In this document: piece after piece, positions 26,588-35,176 of the stretch | How the letters are laid out: the number at the start of each line of letters is the position of its first letter | Position numbering within the stretch: position 1 is the stretch's first letter | Source of the DNA: G963663735 sp963663735 | Lineage (GTDB): Bacteria; Acidobacteriota; UBA6911; RPQK01; JAPXNP01 | Assembly (NCBI GenBank): GCA_963663735.2 | Contig: CAXXHN010000002.1 | Span: 248,001 to 312,000, forward strand | Direction: 5' to 3' | Length of the DNA: 64,000 nucleotides | Translations under genes and position numbers: made by a program | Notes under the pieces: model-generated | What the model saw: the letters and a program-made list of their open reading frames with translations, nothing else | Database searches by the model: none | What the model was told of the DNA's origin: nothing

Positions 26588-26668
26588 GTCTGCCTGGAAC
26601 CATTTGCAGAGAGGTTACGGACTGCGTGCAATCCGGGTCCGGTCCCATCCTGCCAGTGAGCCATCCTT

Positions 26669-28645
26669 ATGTTGATTGAACTGGAAGACATTTTCGGCCC
26701 CGGGGGTGTCCTGGCTCAGCATCTGGACCAGTACGAGTTCAGGCCTTCCCAGCTGGAGATGGCCAGATCTGTATTGAGGTCCATAAATGACAGGGAACAT
26801 TTATGCGCTGAAGCAGGCACCGGTACCGGCAAAACCCTGGCTTACCTGATTCCAGCCATGGCCTCGGAGGGCAGAGTGGTGGTTTCTACCGCTACCCGCA
26901 ACCTCCAGGAACAGTTGATCTCGAAAGATATTCCACTTATCAGGGAGACTCTCCTGCCATCTCTTAAGGCGGTCTGCATGAAGGGGAGGCCCAATTACCT
27001 GTGCCTCCTCAGGCTGGAAAAGGCCTCCAGTCAAGGGATTCTGTTCCCCGCTGATGCTTCGGGCGGGGACCTTGTCCGAATAAAAGAGTGGTCAATACAG
27101 ACTGAGACCGGAGACCGGGCTGAACTGGAATGGCTTTCGGATTCCAGTGAACTGTGGGACTCGCTGGATGCCAGAAGCGAAGTCTGCCTGGGTTCAAGAT
27201 GTCCGCACTTTGAAGATTGTTTTATAACCAGATTGCGGCAGCAGGCTTTTGCCGCTGAAATACTTATTGTGAACCACGCCCTGTTTTTTACTAACCTCCG
27301 CATGTCTAGTGAAGAATCAGGGGGAATTCTGCCGGGATATTCGGTGGCAGTGCTGGATGAAGCCCACGAGGTGGAGGACATTGCTTCCGGTCTATTCGGG
27401 CAGCGGATTTCCACCTACCAGCTGGAACAACTGGCCCGGGAAGTTCTGGCAATTTCACCTCCGGGTTCAGACCTGGTCAAAATGGGAGAAAGGCTTGCCT
27501 CTTCCAGCTACAGTCTTTGCAAGGCACTGCCCGCGGCAGCTGGCAGGTTTTCCCTTAATCTGTTCCAGGACAAGGACCGGTCTGTCTCAGATTTGAGGAG
27601 AGTGCTGGCGGGAGAGTTTGACGCATTGGGAACCAACCTGATGGAAATCTATCATTGCCTCGAAGCTCGGATTGAGGAAAGCACGGATCACGAGCTCCTG
27701 GTCAAGAGAGTCGACAGTCTCCTCGGTGTCATGGATGAGATCCTTAATACAGATGATGAGGACTCAATCTACTGGGTGGAGCAGGGTAGGAGGGGAATAA
27801 GCCTTAACCTGACCCCAGTTAATGTTGCTCCCATGCTGAGGTCCAGACTTTTTGAAGAAACCGATACTGTCATCCTCACCTCCGCGACTATTAAAACCGG
27901 GGGAAGTTTTGATTTCCTCCGCAGCAGGCTGGGACTGGATGGGGCACTGGAAGTAGATCTCCCCGGAGAGTTTGATTATGCTTCCCAGGCGCGGCTGTTT
28001 GTCCCCAGGGATTTGCCTGATTCCGGGGGAGAGGAGATTATTACCCGGCAGATTGAATACATAAATCGGATTCTGCGGATAACAGAGGGCCATGCTTTTC
28101 TTCTTTTCACCAGTTTCCGCCAAATGAAAAGGGTGTATGAAATACTGCGTGATGAGGGTAGATACCCCCTGTTGCTTCAGGGAGCAAAACCGAAGTCAAC
28201 GATTCTGGACAGTTTCAGGAAAACCCGGAACTGTGTTTTGTGTGCCACCAACAGCTTCTGGCAGGGTGTGGACGTGAGGGGCAGCGCCTTAAGGACCGTA
28301 ATAATCGATAAACTCCCTTTCCAGGTTCCCACGGACCCGGTGGTTTCCGCCAGGTTCAGGCAGATGAAAATGAAGGGGGAGGATCCTTTTCGGAGTTATT
28401 CCATCCCTACAGCTGTAATATCACTGCGCCAGGGATTGGGGCGCCTGGTACGCTCCAGGGAAGACCGTGGTATCATGGCGGTTCTTGACTCCCGTATCTG
28501 GAATAAGTGGTACGGAAAATATTTTTTGGAAAGCCTGAACAATATCCCTGTTACTGATGACATGTATGACCTAGAAAGATTCTGGGATAATCAGGAAAAC
28601 GGATTTCAAAAACAAAATGAGTTCAAGTGCCCGACGTTACCCTGA
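26669..28645 (+). CDS. dinG: DinG/XPD-type 5'-3' DNA helicase with iron-sulfur cluster
   Basis: Superfamily 2 helicase of 658 residues. The Walker A is AEAGTGTGKT (residues 47-56) and the DEAH box is LDEAHEVED (DEAH 230-233). Between them Cys112, Cys173, Cys178 and Cys184 are spaced like the 4Fe-4S ligands of DinG/XPD. Later motifs include ILTSATI, NSFWQGVDVRG and QGLGRLVRSREDRG. Relatives unwind forked or R-loop DNA during repair. It is closer to the YoaA/DinG family without an exonuclease domain. No strong Shine-Dalgarno precedes the ATG, and codons just downstream offer no better start. Confidence 0.9.
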   Translation: MLIELEDIFGPGGVLAQHLDQYEFRPSQLEMARSVLRSINDREHLCAEAGTGTGKTLAYLIPAMASEGRVVVSTATRNLQEQLISKDIPLIRETLLPSLKAVCMKGRPNYLCLLRLEKASSQGILFPADASGGDLVRIKEWSIQTETGDRAELEWLSDSSELWDSLDARSEVCLGSRCPHFEDCFITRLRQQAFAAEILIVNHALFFTNLRMSSEESGGILPGYSVAVLDEAHEVEDIASGLFGQRISTYQLEQLAREVLAISPPGSDLVKMGERLASSSYSLCKALPAAAGRFSLNLFQDKDRSVSDLRRVLAGEFDALGTNLMEIYHCLEARIEESTDHELLVKRVDSLLGVMDEILNTDDEDSIYWVEQGRRGISLNLTPVNVAPMLRSRLFEETDTVILTSATIKTGGSFDFLRSRLGLDGALEVDLPGEFDYASQARLFVPRDLPDSGGEEIITRQIEYINRILRITEGHAFLLFTSFRQMKRVYEILRDEGRYPLLLQGAKPKSTILDSFRKTRNCVLCATNSFWQGVDVRGSALRTVIIDKLPFQVPTDPVVSARFRQMKMKGEDPFRSYSIPTAVISLRQGLGRLVRSREDRGIMAVLDSRIWNKWYGKYFLESLNNIPVTDDMYDLERFWDNQENGFQKQNEFKCPTLP

Positions 28646-28776
28646 GACCATAATAATTGACAATACCAGGGTTACCGTTGTGATTTCCGTTTTTAACAGG
28701 GAAAGGGCTTAAGCCGGGGCAGATATGTCCTAAAAAAACTTTACCGAAATGATCTCTTTAGTTACAATTAAGAATC

Positions 28777-28782
28777 TATAAT
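28777..28782 (+). promoter_or_regulatory. -10 element for the TPR operon
   Basis: A perfect TATAAT lies in a very AT-rich stretch about 100 bases before the start codon at 28885. No good -35 hexamer is seen at the proper distance, so this is a partial promoter match. Confidence 0.35.
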
Positions 28783-28884
28783 TACACGAGAGTTAAATTT
28801 AAGTGAATTTAGATCAAATGTTCCGAGAATAATAAATAGATAAATCAATAAAATACTTGGAAAGGTCTTTCAGGGGGCGTGAAC

Positions 28885-29907
28885 ATGAAATCAAAGTTTA
28901 TATTTTCATTATTAGTTGTTGTTTTTGTTCTGACATTAATGCCAGCACAGGAGCTGTTCGCCCAGACCGGATACATCTGGGGAAGAGTAATTGACGTAGA
29001 CGGAAACCCGATCCAGGGGGTGACGGTTCGTTTCCAGTCTCTCAAATCAAACCGCAAGTATACCCTTGAAACCGATAAAAATGGATCTTATCAGCATGCG
29101 GGGGTTTACTCCATCGACACTTACAGGGTAGTAGTGGAAAAAGATGGATATGTGAATGATGTCAAAGAAGGCATCAAACCTGGTGGCAGTGGCGATGCTG
29201 CATGCCGTGCCGATTTCATCATGAAAAAGGGTAAGAAACGCAGGCTGGCTTATGAGATGACAGATGAAGAGCTGGCAAAAGCCAAGGAAAGTCAGGCTGA
29301 GCAGAAGAAAAAGGCAGCTGAGCTGGAAGCTGTCCGCGGCAGCTTTGAAGAAGCTATCGCTTTATACAATTCCGGACAGTATGACCAGGCAATTGAAGGC
29401 TTCAAGAAGGTCCTGGCTGTGGACAAGGAACAACCCAGTGTTTGGGGAAACCTGGCTGCTGCTTATGCCAAGCTGGAAAAGTATGACCTGGCCCTGGAAA
29501 ACTACCAGACCGCTGTATCAATGGAACCTGAGAATTCTGCTTATTACCAGAACATGGGTTCGATCTATGCCGCCCAGGGCAATGATGAAAAAGCCCGGGA
29601 ATTGTATGAGAAAGCAGCTTCCCTGGCTGTAAATCTGAGCCCCAAGGATGCCGCGACCAATTATTACAACATGGGCGTAACCTATATTAATGCGGGAAAA
29701 AATGCGGAAGCTAAAGAAGCCCTGCAAAAGGCGATCGAAATTGATCCTACCCATGGCGAGTCTCACTACCAGATGGGCGTAGTGCTCCTGGGAGAAGGGG
29801 ATATGGAAGGAGCCATTAAGATCTGGAAGAAATATCTTGAGGTATCTCCGAATGGACCTAATGCTGCTACTGCCCAGGAATTGATCAAAAGCCTTAGCGG
29901 AAATTAG
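28885..29907 (+). CDS. Secreted protein with carboxypeptidase-regulatory-like domain and TPR repeats
   Basis: A 340-residue exported protein. A signal peptide (residues 1-27, core FIFSLLVVVFVLTL, cleavage near LFAQ) precedes a beta-sandwich of about 85 residues starting GYIWGRVIDVDGNPIQGVTVRF, the CarboxypepD_reg/Cna-B-like fold. A charged coiled linker follows, then at least four TPR units from about residue 150, with motifs such as WGNLAAAYAKLEKYDLALENY and YYQNMGSIYAAQGNDEKA. Such proteins act as periplasmic scaffolds; no enzymatic site is seen. I chose the ATG at 28885 because GGGGGCG lies just upstream; a GTG two codons earlier would overlap that site. A second TPR protein follows downstream. 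Confidence 0.8.
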   Translation: MKSKFIFSLLVVVFVLTLMPAQELFAQTGYIWGRVIDVDGNPIQGVTVRFQSLKSNRKYTLETDKNGSYQHAGVYSIDTYRVVVEKDGYVNDVKEGIKPGGSGDAACRADFIMKKGKKRRLAYEMTDEELAKAKESQAEQKKKAAELEAVRGSFEEAIALYNSGQYDQAIEGFKKVLAVDKEQPSVWGNLAAAYAKLEKYDLALENYQTAVSMEPENSAYYQNMGSIYAAQGNDEKARELYEKAASLAVNLSPKDAATNYYNMGVTYINAGKNAEAKEALQKAIEIDPTHGESHYQMGVVLLGEGDMEGAIKIWKKYLEVSPNGPNAATAQELIKSLSGN

Positions 29908-29977
29908 CTGACAGCTGACCCTCACAGAGGGTGTTTACTGAAGTCGAAGACCGGGAATCTCCCGGCTCACAATTCAG

Positions 29978-30033
29978 GGCGCAGAGAGCGGGGATCACCG
30001 AAATTCCCGGCTCTCTGCGCCTTTACTGTTTTC
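29978..30033 (+). terminator. Strong terminator after the first TPR gene
   Basis: A perfect 12-bp stem (GGCGCAGAGAGC at 29978-29989 with GCTCTCTGCGCC at 30010-30021) is followed by TTTACTGTTTT. A smaller hairpin CCGGGA-ATC-TCCCGG precedes it at 29951-29965. It separates the two TPR genes, so the second may have its own promoter or depend on read-through. Confidence 0.7.
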
Positions 30034-30077
30034 AGGTCCGGCTTAAACGGGAAAGGTTTGGAATCAGGACAGGTTAT

Positions 30078-30671
30078 ATGAGTATGAATCGCCAGATTGT
30101 TACGATTGGAATAGCAGGAATCATAATCGGGATTATCCTGGGTTTCTTTTCAGCCCGCATTATTTACGAACCGCGATCGGATGAAATCCAGGAGATGGCG
30201 GAAAGCCTCCCCGGGGACCATCCAGGAGCTGAGGTCATGGAGAAAGTCCATAAACTTACCCTCCAGGCAGAGGAAGAACCCGAGAATATTGAGGTGAGGG
30301 TGGAACTGGGCAATACTTTTTACGATATGGGTCGCTATGACGTTTCAGTTCGCTGGTACCGAGAGGTCCTTGACCTGGATCCTAACCGGGCCCTGGTATC
30401 TACCGACCTTGGGACATCTCTCCTGTTCCTGGGGCGAACCGAGGAAGCAATTGCCCAGTACAGGCATTCACTTGAAATTGATCCCGGTCATCCGCAGACA
30501 ATGCAGAACCTGGGGGTGGCTTACTATTCGCTGGAAAAGTACCAGGAAGCAATCGATATCTGGGAGCGGCTGTTGGTTGAGAATCCGGATTATGACGACG
30601 CCGGGAAAATAAAAGAACAGATAGCAGCGGCGGAAGAAAAAATCAACAGCCGGGAGGAGAATTCCAGGTGA
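30078..30671 (+). CDS. Membrane-anchored TPR protein
   Basis: A 197-residue protein with one N-terminal membrane helix (IVTIGIAGIIIGIILGFFSA, residues 6-25) and a soluble part with about three TPR units (VRVELGNTFYDMGRYDVSV, VSTDLGTSLLFLGRTEEAI, TMQNLGVAYYSLEKYQEAI). The topology resembles the TPR adaptors of cytochrome c maturation (CcmH/NrfG-like), but no such genes are near. An AGGACAGG motif just before supports the ATG at 30078; the frame is open further upstream, but that part overlaps a strong hairpin. The stop overlaps the start of the next gene by four bases. Confidence 0.78.
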   Translation: MSMNRQIVTIGIAGIIIGIILGFFSARIIYEPRSDEIQEMAESLPGDHPGAEVMEKVHKLTLQAEEEPENIEVRVELGNTFYDMGRYDVSVRWYREVLDLDPNRALVSTDLGTSLLFLGRTEEAIAQYRHSLEIDPGHPQTMQNLGVAYYSLEKYQEAIDIWERLLVENPDYDDAGKIKEQIAAAEEKINSREENSR

Positions 30672-30952
30672 TAACCAATTTATTGCGTTTTATATTTTTA
30701 ATAATAGTCTTTTTCTTCGTGAAAAAACTGTTGTTTTCAGTTTTCAGTATTGGTAAAAACTCACGGCCGAAGGTACCCCGGGATTCTGAACGGAATAATC
30801 CGTTGACCAAAAGAGATCAGGTGGAAAAGGATCCGGTATGTGGAATGTTTGTGGCCCGGGAGGCCGCAGTAGTGCTGAAGGCTGATGAAGGCGACCGTTA
30901 TTTCTGTTCAGAAGAATGCAGGGATAAGTTTCTGGAACAGTCAAAATCCTGA
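30668..30952 (+). CDS. Small membrane-anchored YHS/TRASH-like protein
   Basis: A 94-residue protein: an N-terminal membrane helix (residues 4-28), a basic linker, then DPVCGMFV (Cys58) and YFCSEECRDKF (Cys80, Cys84). The CGM...FCSxxC spacing is that of YHS/TRASH-type metal-binding domains, found in metal-trafficking and oxygenase-related proteins. Three cysteines could bind one metal ion, perhaps copper or zinc. The GTG start overlaps the previous stop (GTGA), so it is translated together with the TPR protein. The function is unknown; a periplasm- or membrane-proximal metal sensor or chaperone is inference. Confidence 0.72.
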   Translation: MITNLLRFIFLIIVFFFVKKLLFSVFSIGKNSRPKVPRDSERNNPLTKRDQVEKDPVCGMFVAREAAVVLKADEGDRYFCSEECRDKFLEQSKS

Positions 30953-31057
30953 TTTTTGTCGGAAAAATATTGCTCATTGTTCAACCTGATGGGATGATGT
31001 CAGTAATTGATAGTTGTGCCCGCCAGCACAGCCGCAGAGATTCAGTGGGGAAAAGAA

Positions 31058-31936
31058 TTGAGAATTGGAATATTCGCGAAATTTACCAGGAACAATTTTA
31101 AAGATGAAATGTCGGGGATTCTATCCTGGCTGCAGAATCGTGGTGTTGAATGCCTGGTAGATGAAAGAATCGTAAAACCCTTTGAACTGACCGGAGTAAC
31201 CGGGATGCCGGCTGACACGATACCTGAAAAAGCCGATTTGGCTTTCGTGTTCGGCGGGGACGGCAGCATGCTATCCACCGCGAGAACCATAGGTGCTACC
31301 AAATGCCCGATTCTCGGCATAAATCTGGGCAGCCTGGGTTTCCTGACAGAAGTTCCGGCAGAGCGGGATCAGGTTTACAAGGCAATGGAAGCCGTCCTGG
31401 ACGGCAGATATGATCTGGAAGAGAGATGCCTTCTTAAAGCCAGTTTTACTGACCGCGAGGGCCAGGATCATGTGTATTATGCCCTGAATGAAATTGTCGT
31501 CAGCAGGGCGGCTCTTTCCCGGGTGATTACTATAGATACCTGCATGGATGATGATTTCATTGCGGAGTTCGTGGCTGATGGAGTAATTATCGCAACTCCC
31601 ACCGGATCCACTGCCTACTCCCTTTCCGCTGGAGGCCCTATTGTGCACCCGGCCATGGAGGCTTTCCTGGTTACACCTATTTGTCCCCATACGCTTACCA
31701 ATCGTCCTCTGATAGTTCCGACTGGCAGGTCCCTCCGGGTTACCCTTCGCTCCGGGGAGGATGTGAGGCTCAGTATCGACGGCCAGATCGGGGTTGACAT
31801 TTTCCCGGGGGAAGAAATCGTATGTGAGCAGGCTCCCTTCAAGATCCAGCTGATCCGCTGGGGAGGCCATGGCTTTTTTGAAGTGCTCCGCCAGAAGCTG
31901 AAGTGGTCGGAACGTTTTAACAACAACGGGGAATAA
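31058..31936 (+). CDS. nadK: NAD kinase
   Basis: Phosphorylates NAD to NADP. The protein has the catalytic GGDGSML motif near residue 70, GINLGSLGFLTE, NEIVVSRAALSRV, and DGVIIATPTGSTAYSLSAGGPIVHP, the full NadK signature. I place the start at the TTG at 31058 (293 residues), which has GGGG seven bases upstream and begins the conserved RIGIFAK strand. An earlier TTG at 31007 is also in frame and would add 17 residues. The gene follows the YHS protein by about 105 bp and may share its transcript. Confidence 0.93.
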   Translation: MRIGIFAKFTRNNFKDEMSGILSWLQNRGVECLVDERIVKPFELTGVTGMPADTIPEKADLAFVFGGDGSMLSTARTIGATKCPILGINLGSLGFLTEVPAERDQVYKAMEAVLDGRYDLEERCLLKASFTDREGQDHVYYALNEIVVSRAALSRVITIDTCMDDDFIAEFVADGVIIATPTGSTAYSLSAGGPIVHPAMEAFLVTPICPHTLTNRPLIVPTGRSLRVTLRSGEDVRLSIDGQIGVDIFPGEEIVCEQAPFKIQLIRWGGHGFFEVLRQKLKWSERFNNNGE

Positions 31937-31993
31937 ACCGCCTGGAGAGGGAAATCCGAAGCCCATTCCTCTTCATATAAGGTGTGATTTAGC

Positions 31994-32007
31994 TTTGATT
32001 AATCAAA
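31994..32007. repeat. Perfect 14-bp palindrome between convergent nadK and folA
   Basis: TTTGATTAATCAAA is fully self-complementary, flanked by an A-run on the right. It lies between convergent genes. It could be part of a bidirectional terminator, though it has no loop, or a protein-binding site. Confidence 0.3.
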
Positions 32008-32086
32008 AAAAGCGTTACCTGTTTACTGATTGATCCCTGACCCGTTCTACCTTGAATCTCAAACCTTTAATCTTGAACTGCCTGGC

Positions 32087-32584
32087 TCAGCTACCGGTTT
32101 TTATGTATTTCAGGAAGCTGAAATCGTAAGGATTTTTTTCGTTCTTTTTAAAGTCTTCCCTGCTGACAAGATTCCATTCCGATGCCGGAAATTCCGGGAA
32201 GAAAGTATCCCCCGCAAATTGCTGGTGGACCAGGGTCAGGTACATGGTGTCAACAATACCCTGAGCAAGGGCCAGGGAGTATATTTCGGCGCCCCCGGCA
32301 ATGAAGGTTTCCGGTTCATTTTCTACCTGCCTGATGGCAGCCTCAAAGGAGTGGACAACCTCGGCATTTTCACAACAGAGGTGCCGGTCGCGCGTTAAAA
32401 CAATTATTCTCCTGCCCGCCAGGAATTTTTCCAGTGATTCATATGTCTTTCTTCCCATAATAAGGGAATGTCCCATGGTTTTCTCCTTGAAAAACCTGAG
32501 GTCAGCCGGAAGGCGCCAGGGGAGGCTGTTATTCAGGCCGATTACCCTGTTTTGAGACATGGCCGCGATTATTGAGAGACTCAT
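32087..32584 (-). CDS. folA: Dihydrofolate reductase
   Basis: Reduces dihydrofolate to tetrahydrofolate with NADPH. The 165-residue protein has the canonical N-terminus LSIIAAMSQNRVIGLNNSLPW with the substrate-binding region RLPADLRFFKEKTMG, the cofactor motif MGRKTYESL, and FIAGGAEIYSLAL. The catalytic acidic residue is the Asp in RLPADLRFF. It overlaps the thyA stop by four bases and is thus coupled with the enzyme that produces its substrate. Confidence 0.96.
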   Translation of the reverse strand: MSLSIIAAMSQNRVIGLNNSLPWRLPADLRFFKEKTMGHSLIMGRKTYESLEKFLAGRRIIVLTRDRHLCCENAEVVHSFEAAIRQVENEPETFIAGGAEIYSLALAQGIVDTMYLTLVHQQFAGDTFFPEFPASEWNLVSREDFKKNEKNPYDFSFLKYIKTGS

Positions 32585-33375
32585 ACTGCTATTGGTGCCT
32601 TTATGTGGGGGTGAGGGTTATAGTCGGTTAATTCAAAATCTTCATATTCATAACTGAATATGTCCCTGACATTCGGATTGATTTTCATTACAGGCAGCGT
32701 CCGTGGTTCTCTTGTCAACTGGATTCGGGCCTGCTCGAGGTGGTTCAGGTAAAGGTGGGCATCTCCGAAGGTGTGAATGAATTCTCCGGGCTGCAGTCCG
32801 CAAACCTGGGCGATCATCATGGTCAGCAAGGAATAGGAGGCAATATTGAAGGGCACGCCAATGAATACGTCCGCACTCCGCTGATAGAGCTGGCAGGAGA
32901 GCCGGTTGTCTGCCACGTAGAACTGGAAAAGGGTGTGGCAGGGGGGAAGCTTCATCTTGTCGACATCCGCGACATTCCAGGCGCAGACTATCATCCGCCT
33001 CGAATCCGGATTGTTTTTTATCAAATCTATGAGTTTGGATATCTGGTCGATTTTCCCTCCGTCAGCAGCTGGCCAGGATCTCCACTGGTGTCCATAAACG
33101 GGACCCAGATCACCATTTTCATCTGCCCATTCATTCCAGATTCTGACTCCATTGTCATTGAGGTACTTAATATTAGTGTCCCCGGCCAGGAACCAGAGAA
33201 GTTCATATATGATCGATCGAAGGTGCAGTTTTTTGGTTGTCAGAATGGGGAATCCAGCAGAAAGGCTGTAGCGTGCCTGATATCCGAAAATGCTGAGAGT
33301 TCCCGTGCCGGTCCGGTCCTCCTTCCGGATGCCATTTGTAATGATGTTATCAAGGAGATCCAAATAATTCTGCAT
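32581..33375 (-). CDS. thyA: Thymidylate synthase (ThyA)
   Basis: Makes dTMP from dUMP and methylene-tetrahydrofolate, producing dihydrofolate. The 264-residue length matches the E. coli enzyme. Signatures are RTGTGTLSIFGYQARY, the LHLRSIIYELLWFLAGDTN segment, the catalytic cysteine in LPPCHTLFQFYV, and QLYQRSADVFIGVPFNIASY. It is followed by folA with a four-base overlap, the common thyA-folA pair. The product pathway connects with glyA, present earlier in the window. Confidence 0.98.
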   Translation of the reverse strand: MQNYLDLLDNIITNGIRKEDRTGTGTLSIFGYQARYSLSAGFPILTTKKLHLRSIIYELLWFLAGDTNIKYLNDNGVRIWNEWADENGDLGPVYGHQWRSWPAADGGKIDQISKLIDLIKNNPDSRRMIVCAWNVADVDKMKLPPCHTLFQFYVADNRLSCQLYQRSADVFIGVPFNIASYSLLTMMIAQVCGLQPGEFIHTFGDAHLYLNHLEQARIQLTREPRTLPVMKINPNVRDIFSYEYEDFELTDYNPHPHIKAPIAV

Positions 33376-33525
33376 AATATTCTCTGTTTACCCAGCTGAA
33401 TAGGACAAGTCTTTCCCTTATTCCGGGAATCGGGCCGCTCCGGGCTGAAGAGCTGCTTTAAAACCCCGGATTATGTCCGTTTTTTCGACACTTTCTATTA
33501 TTTTACCTCTTTCTGTTATTATCGA

Positions 33526-33531
33526 TATAAT
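33526..33531 (+). promoter_or_regulatory. -10 element before lpdA
   Basis: A perfect TATAAT lies in an AT-rich stretch 81 bases before the lpdA start. The -35 region 17 bp upstream is poor, so this is a partial match only. Confidence 0.35.
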
Positions 33532-33611
33532 ACATCTGGGGTCTGAGAACCGGGCTGACAACAGATGATGAATTAGAGGACATAAGTCACAATTTTTTTC
33601 AGGGGATAGTC

Positions 33612-35018
33612 ATGATGAGTGAGGCAAAAACAAGATTAGTAGTAATTGGAGCCGGACCTGGCGGATACACAGCGGCCTTCCATGCCGCGCAGCTTGGGCT
33701 GGAAGTGACCATGATTGATACCAGGGCGAATCCCGGAGGTGTGTGCCTGAATGTGGGATGCATTCCTTCCAAGGCATTGCTCCATGCCGCAGCGGTAATT
33801 ACTGAATCCCGCCATGCTGTTGAATTCGGCCTGAACTTTGGAGAACCTGAGCTGGATGTGAAAAAACTGAGGGCCTGGAAGGAACAGATTGTCAGCCAGC
33901 TCACCGGAGGACTCGGACAACTGGCAAAAAAACACAAGGTGCGTTTTATCCAGGGGCTAGCTGAATTTAATAGCGCCAGTTCCCTGAGCGTGAAAACTGC
34001 CAGCGGAAATGAAGAGTTGGATTTCGATTACGCTATTGTGGCTACCGGATCTGTACCGGCAAAAATTCCGGGCATAACCCTGGAGAGTGATAGGGTGGTG
34101 GATTCAACCGGCGCCCTGGAGATACCTGATATCCCGAATTCCCTGTTAGTGGTGGGAGGCGGTTATATCGGACTGGAACTTGGTTCCGTATATTCAGCTC
34201 TCGGTTCCGCTGTTTCGGTGGTGGAGTTTATGGACAGCCTTCTGCCCGGTGTCGACCGGGACCTGGTAAGGCCGCTGGAGAGGAAGATTAAAAAATCATT
34301 CAGCAAGATTTACCTCAAGACCAAGGTTACCGGAATGTCTGAAACCAAAAGCGGTGTAGCTGTTACCTTTGAAGGTAAGGTTAATGAAACAATTGAATAT
34401 GACCGGGTGCTTGTGGCTATCGGCCGGAAACCCTACTGCAGTGGTCTGGGGCTTGAAAACACAAAAATTGAGCTGGATAAAGCAGGGTTTGTTAGGATCG
34501 ATAACCAGATGAGGACGGCTGAACCCAACATTTTTGCCATTGGAGATATTGCCGGCCAGCCGATGCTGGCCCACAAGGGCATGAGGGAAGCCAAGGTTGC
34601 AGTTGAAGCGATTGCCGGGAGGGACTCCGTCTATGATAACAAGGTGATTCCGGCCGTTGTATTTACAGATCCGGAAATCGCCTGGGCCGGCCTGACAGAA
34701 CCTGAAGCCAAGGCGAAAGGCCAGGATATCAAGGTAACCAGGTTTCCCTGGGCTGCCAGCGGCAGGGCTCTGACCATGGGACGGAATGAAGGCCTGACCA
34801 AGATGGTGCTTGACCCGGAAACAGGGAGCATTCTGGGAGTTGGAATTGTCGGAGCCCATGCCGGCGAACTAATCGCTGAGGGAGCCCTGGCAATTGAGAT
34901 GGGCGCGGTGGCGGAAGACCTGGCCTTGACCATTCATGCCCATCCCACACTATCTGAAACCGTTGGTGAAGCTGCCGAGATTTTTACCGGATTTTCAACC
35001 CACGTCTTCACCAGGTAA
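33612..35018 (+). CDS. lpdA: Dihydrolipoamide dehydrogenase
   Basis: FAD enzyme that re-oxidises dihydrolipoamide with NAD+. The 468-residue protein has an FAD motif VVIGAGPGGYTAAFHAAQLG, the redox disulfide GGVCLNVGCIPSK (Cys45, Cys50), an NAD motif VVGGGYIGLELGSVY, an FAD-binding AIGDIAGQPMLAHKG, and the catalytic HAHPTLSET near the C-terminus. It stands alone: no E1 or E2 gene of a 2-oxo-acid complex and no glycine-cleavage gene is adjacent. GGGG lies before the double ATG. Other members of the family (mercuric reductase) lack this HPTLSE form, so the assignment is firm. Confidence 0.95.
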   Translation: MMSEAKTRLVVIGAGPGGYTAAFHAAQLGLEVTMIDTRANPGGVCLNVGCIPSKALLHAAAVITESRHAVEFGLNFGEPELDVKKLRAWKEQIVSQLTGGLGQLAKKHKVRFIQGLAEFNSASSLSVKTASGNEELDFDYAIVATGSVPAKIPGITLESDRVVDSTGALEIPDIPNSLLVVGGGYIGLELGSVYSALGSAVSVVEFMDSLLPGVDRDLVRPLERKIKKSFSKIYLKTKVTGMSETKSGVAVTFEGKVNETIEYDRVLVAIGRKPYCSGLGLENTKIELDKAGFVRIDNQMRTAEPNIFAIGDIAGQPMLAHKGMREAKVAVEAIAGRDSVYDNKVIPAVVFTDPEIAWAGLTEPEAKAKGQDIKVTRFPWAASGRALTMGRNEGLTKMVLDPETGSILGVGIVGAHAGELIAEGALAIEMGAVAEDLALTIHAHPTLSETVGEAAEIFTGFSTHVFTR

Positions 35019-35176
35019 AAAGATATCCCGGATCTCCACCGGATAAACAGCCCCGGCTGTAAGAATGCCGGGCATTTCCTGGATAAAGCTGCTCCAGGGA
35101 CAGCCTTATAATTTATTTCATTAACATATTTGTTTTCTGTTTTTTAGATTCAGGATACGAAGAGAAGGATTTATCC

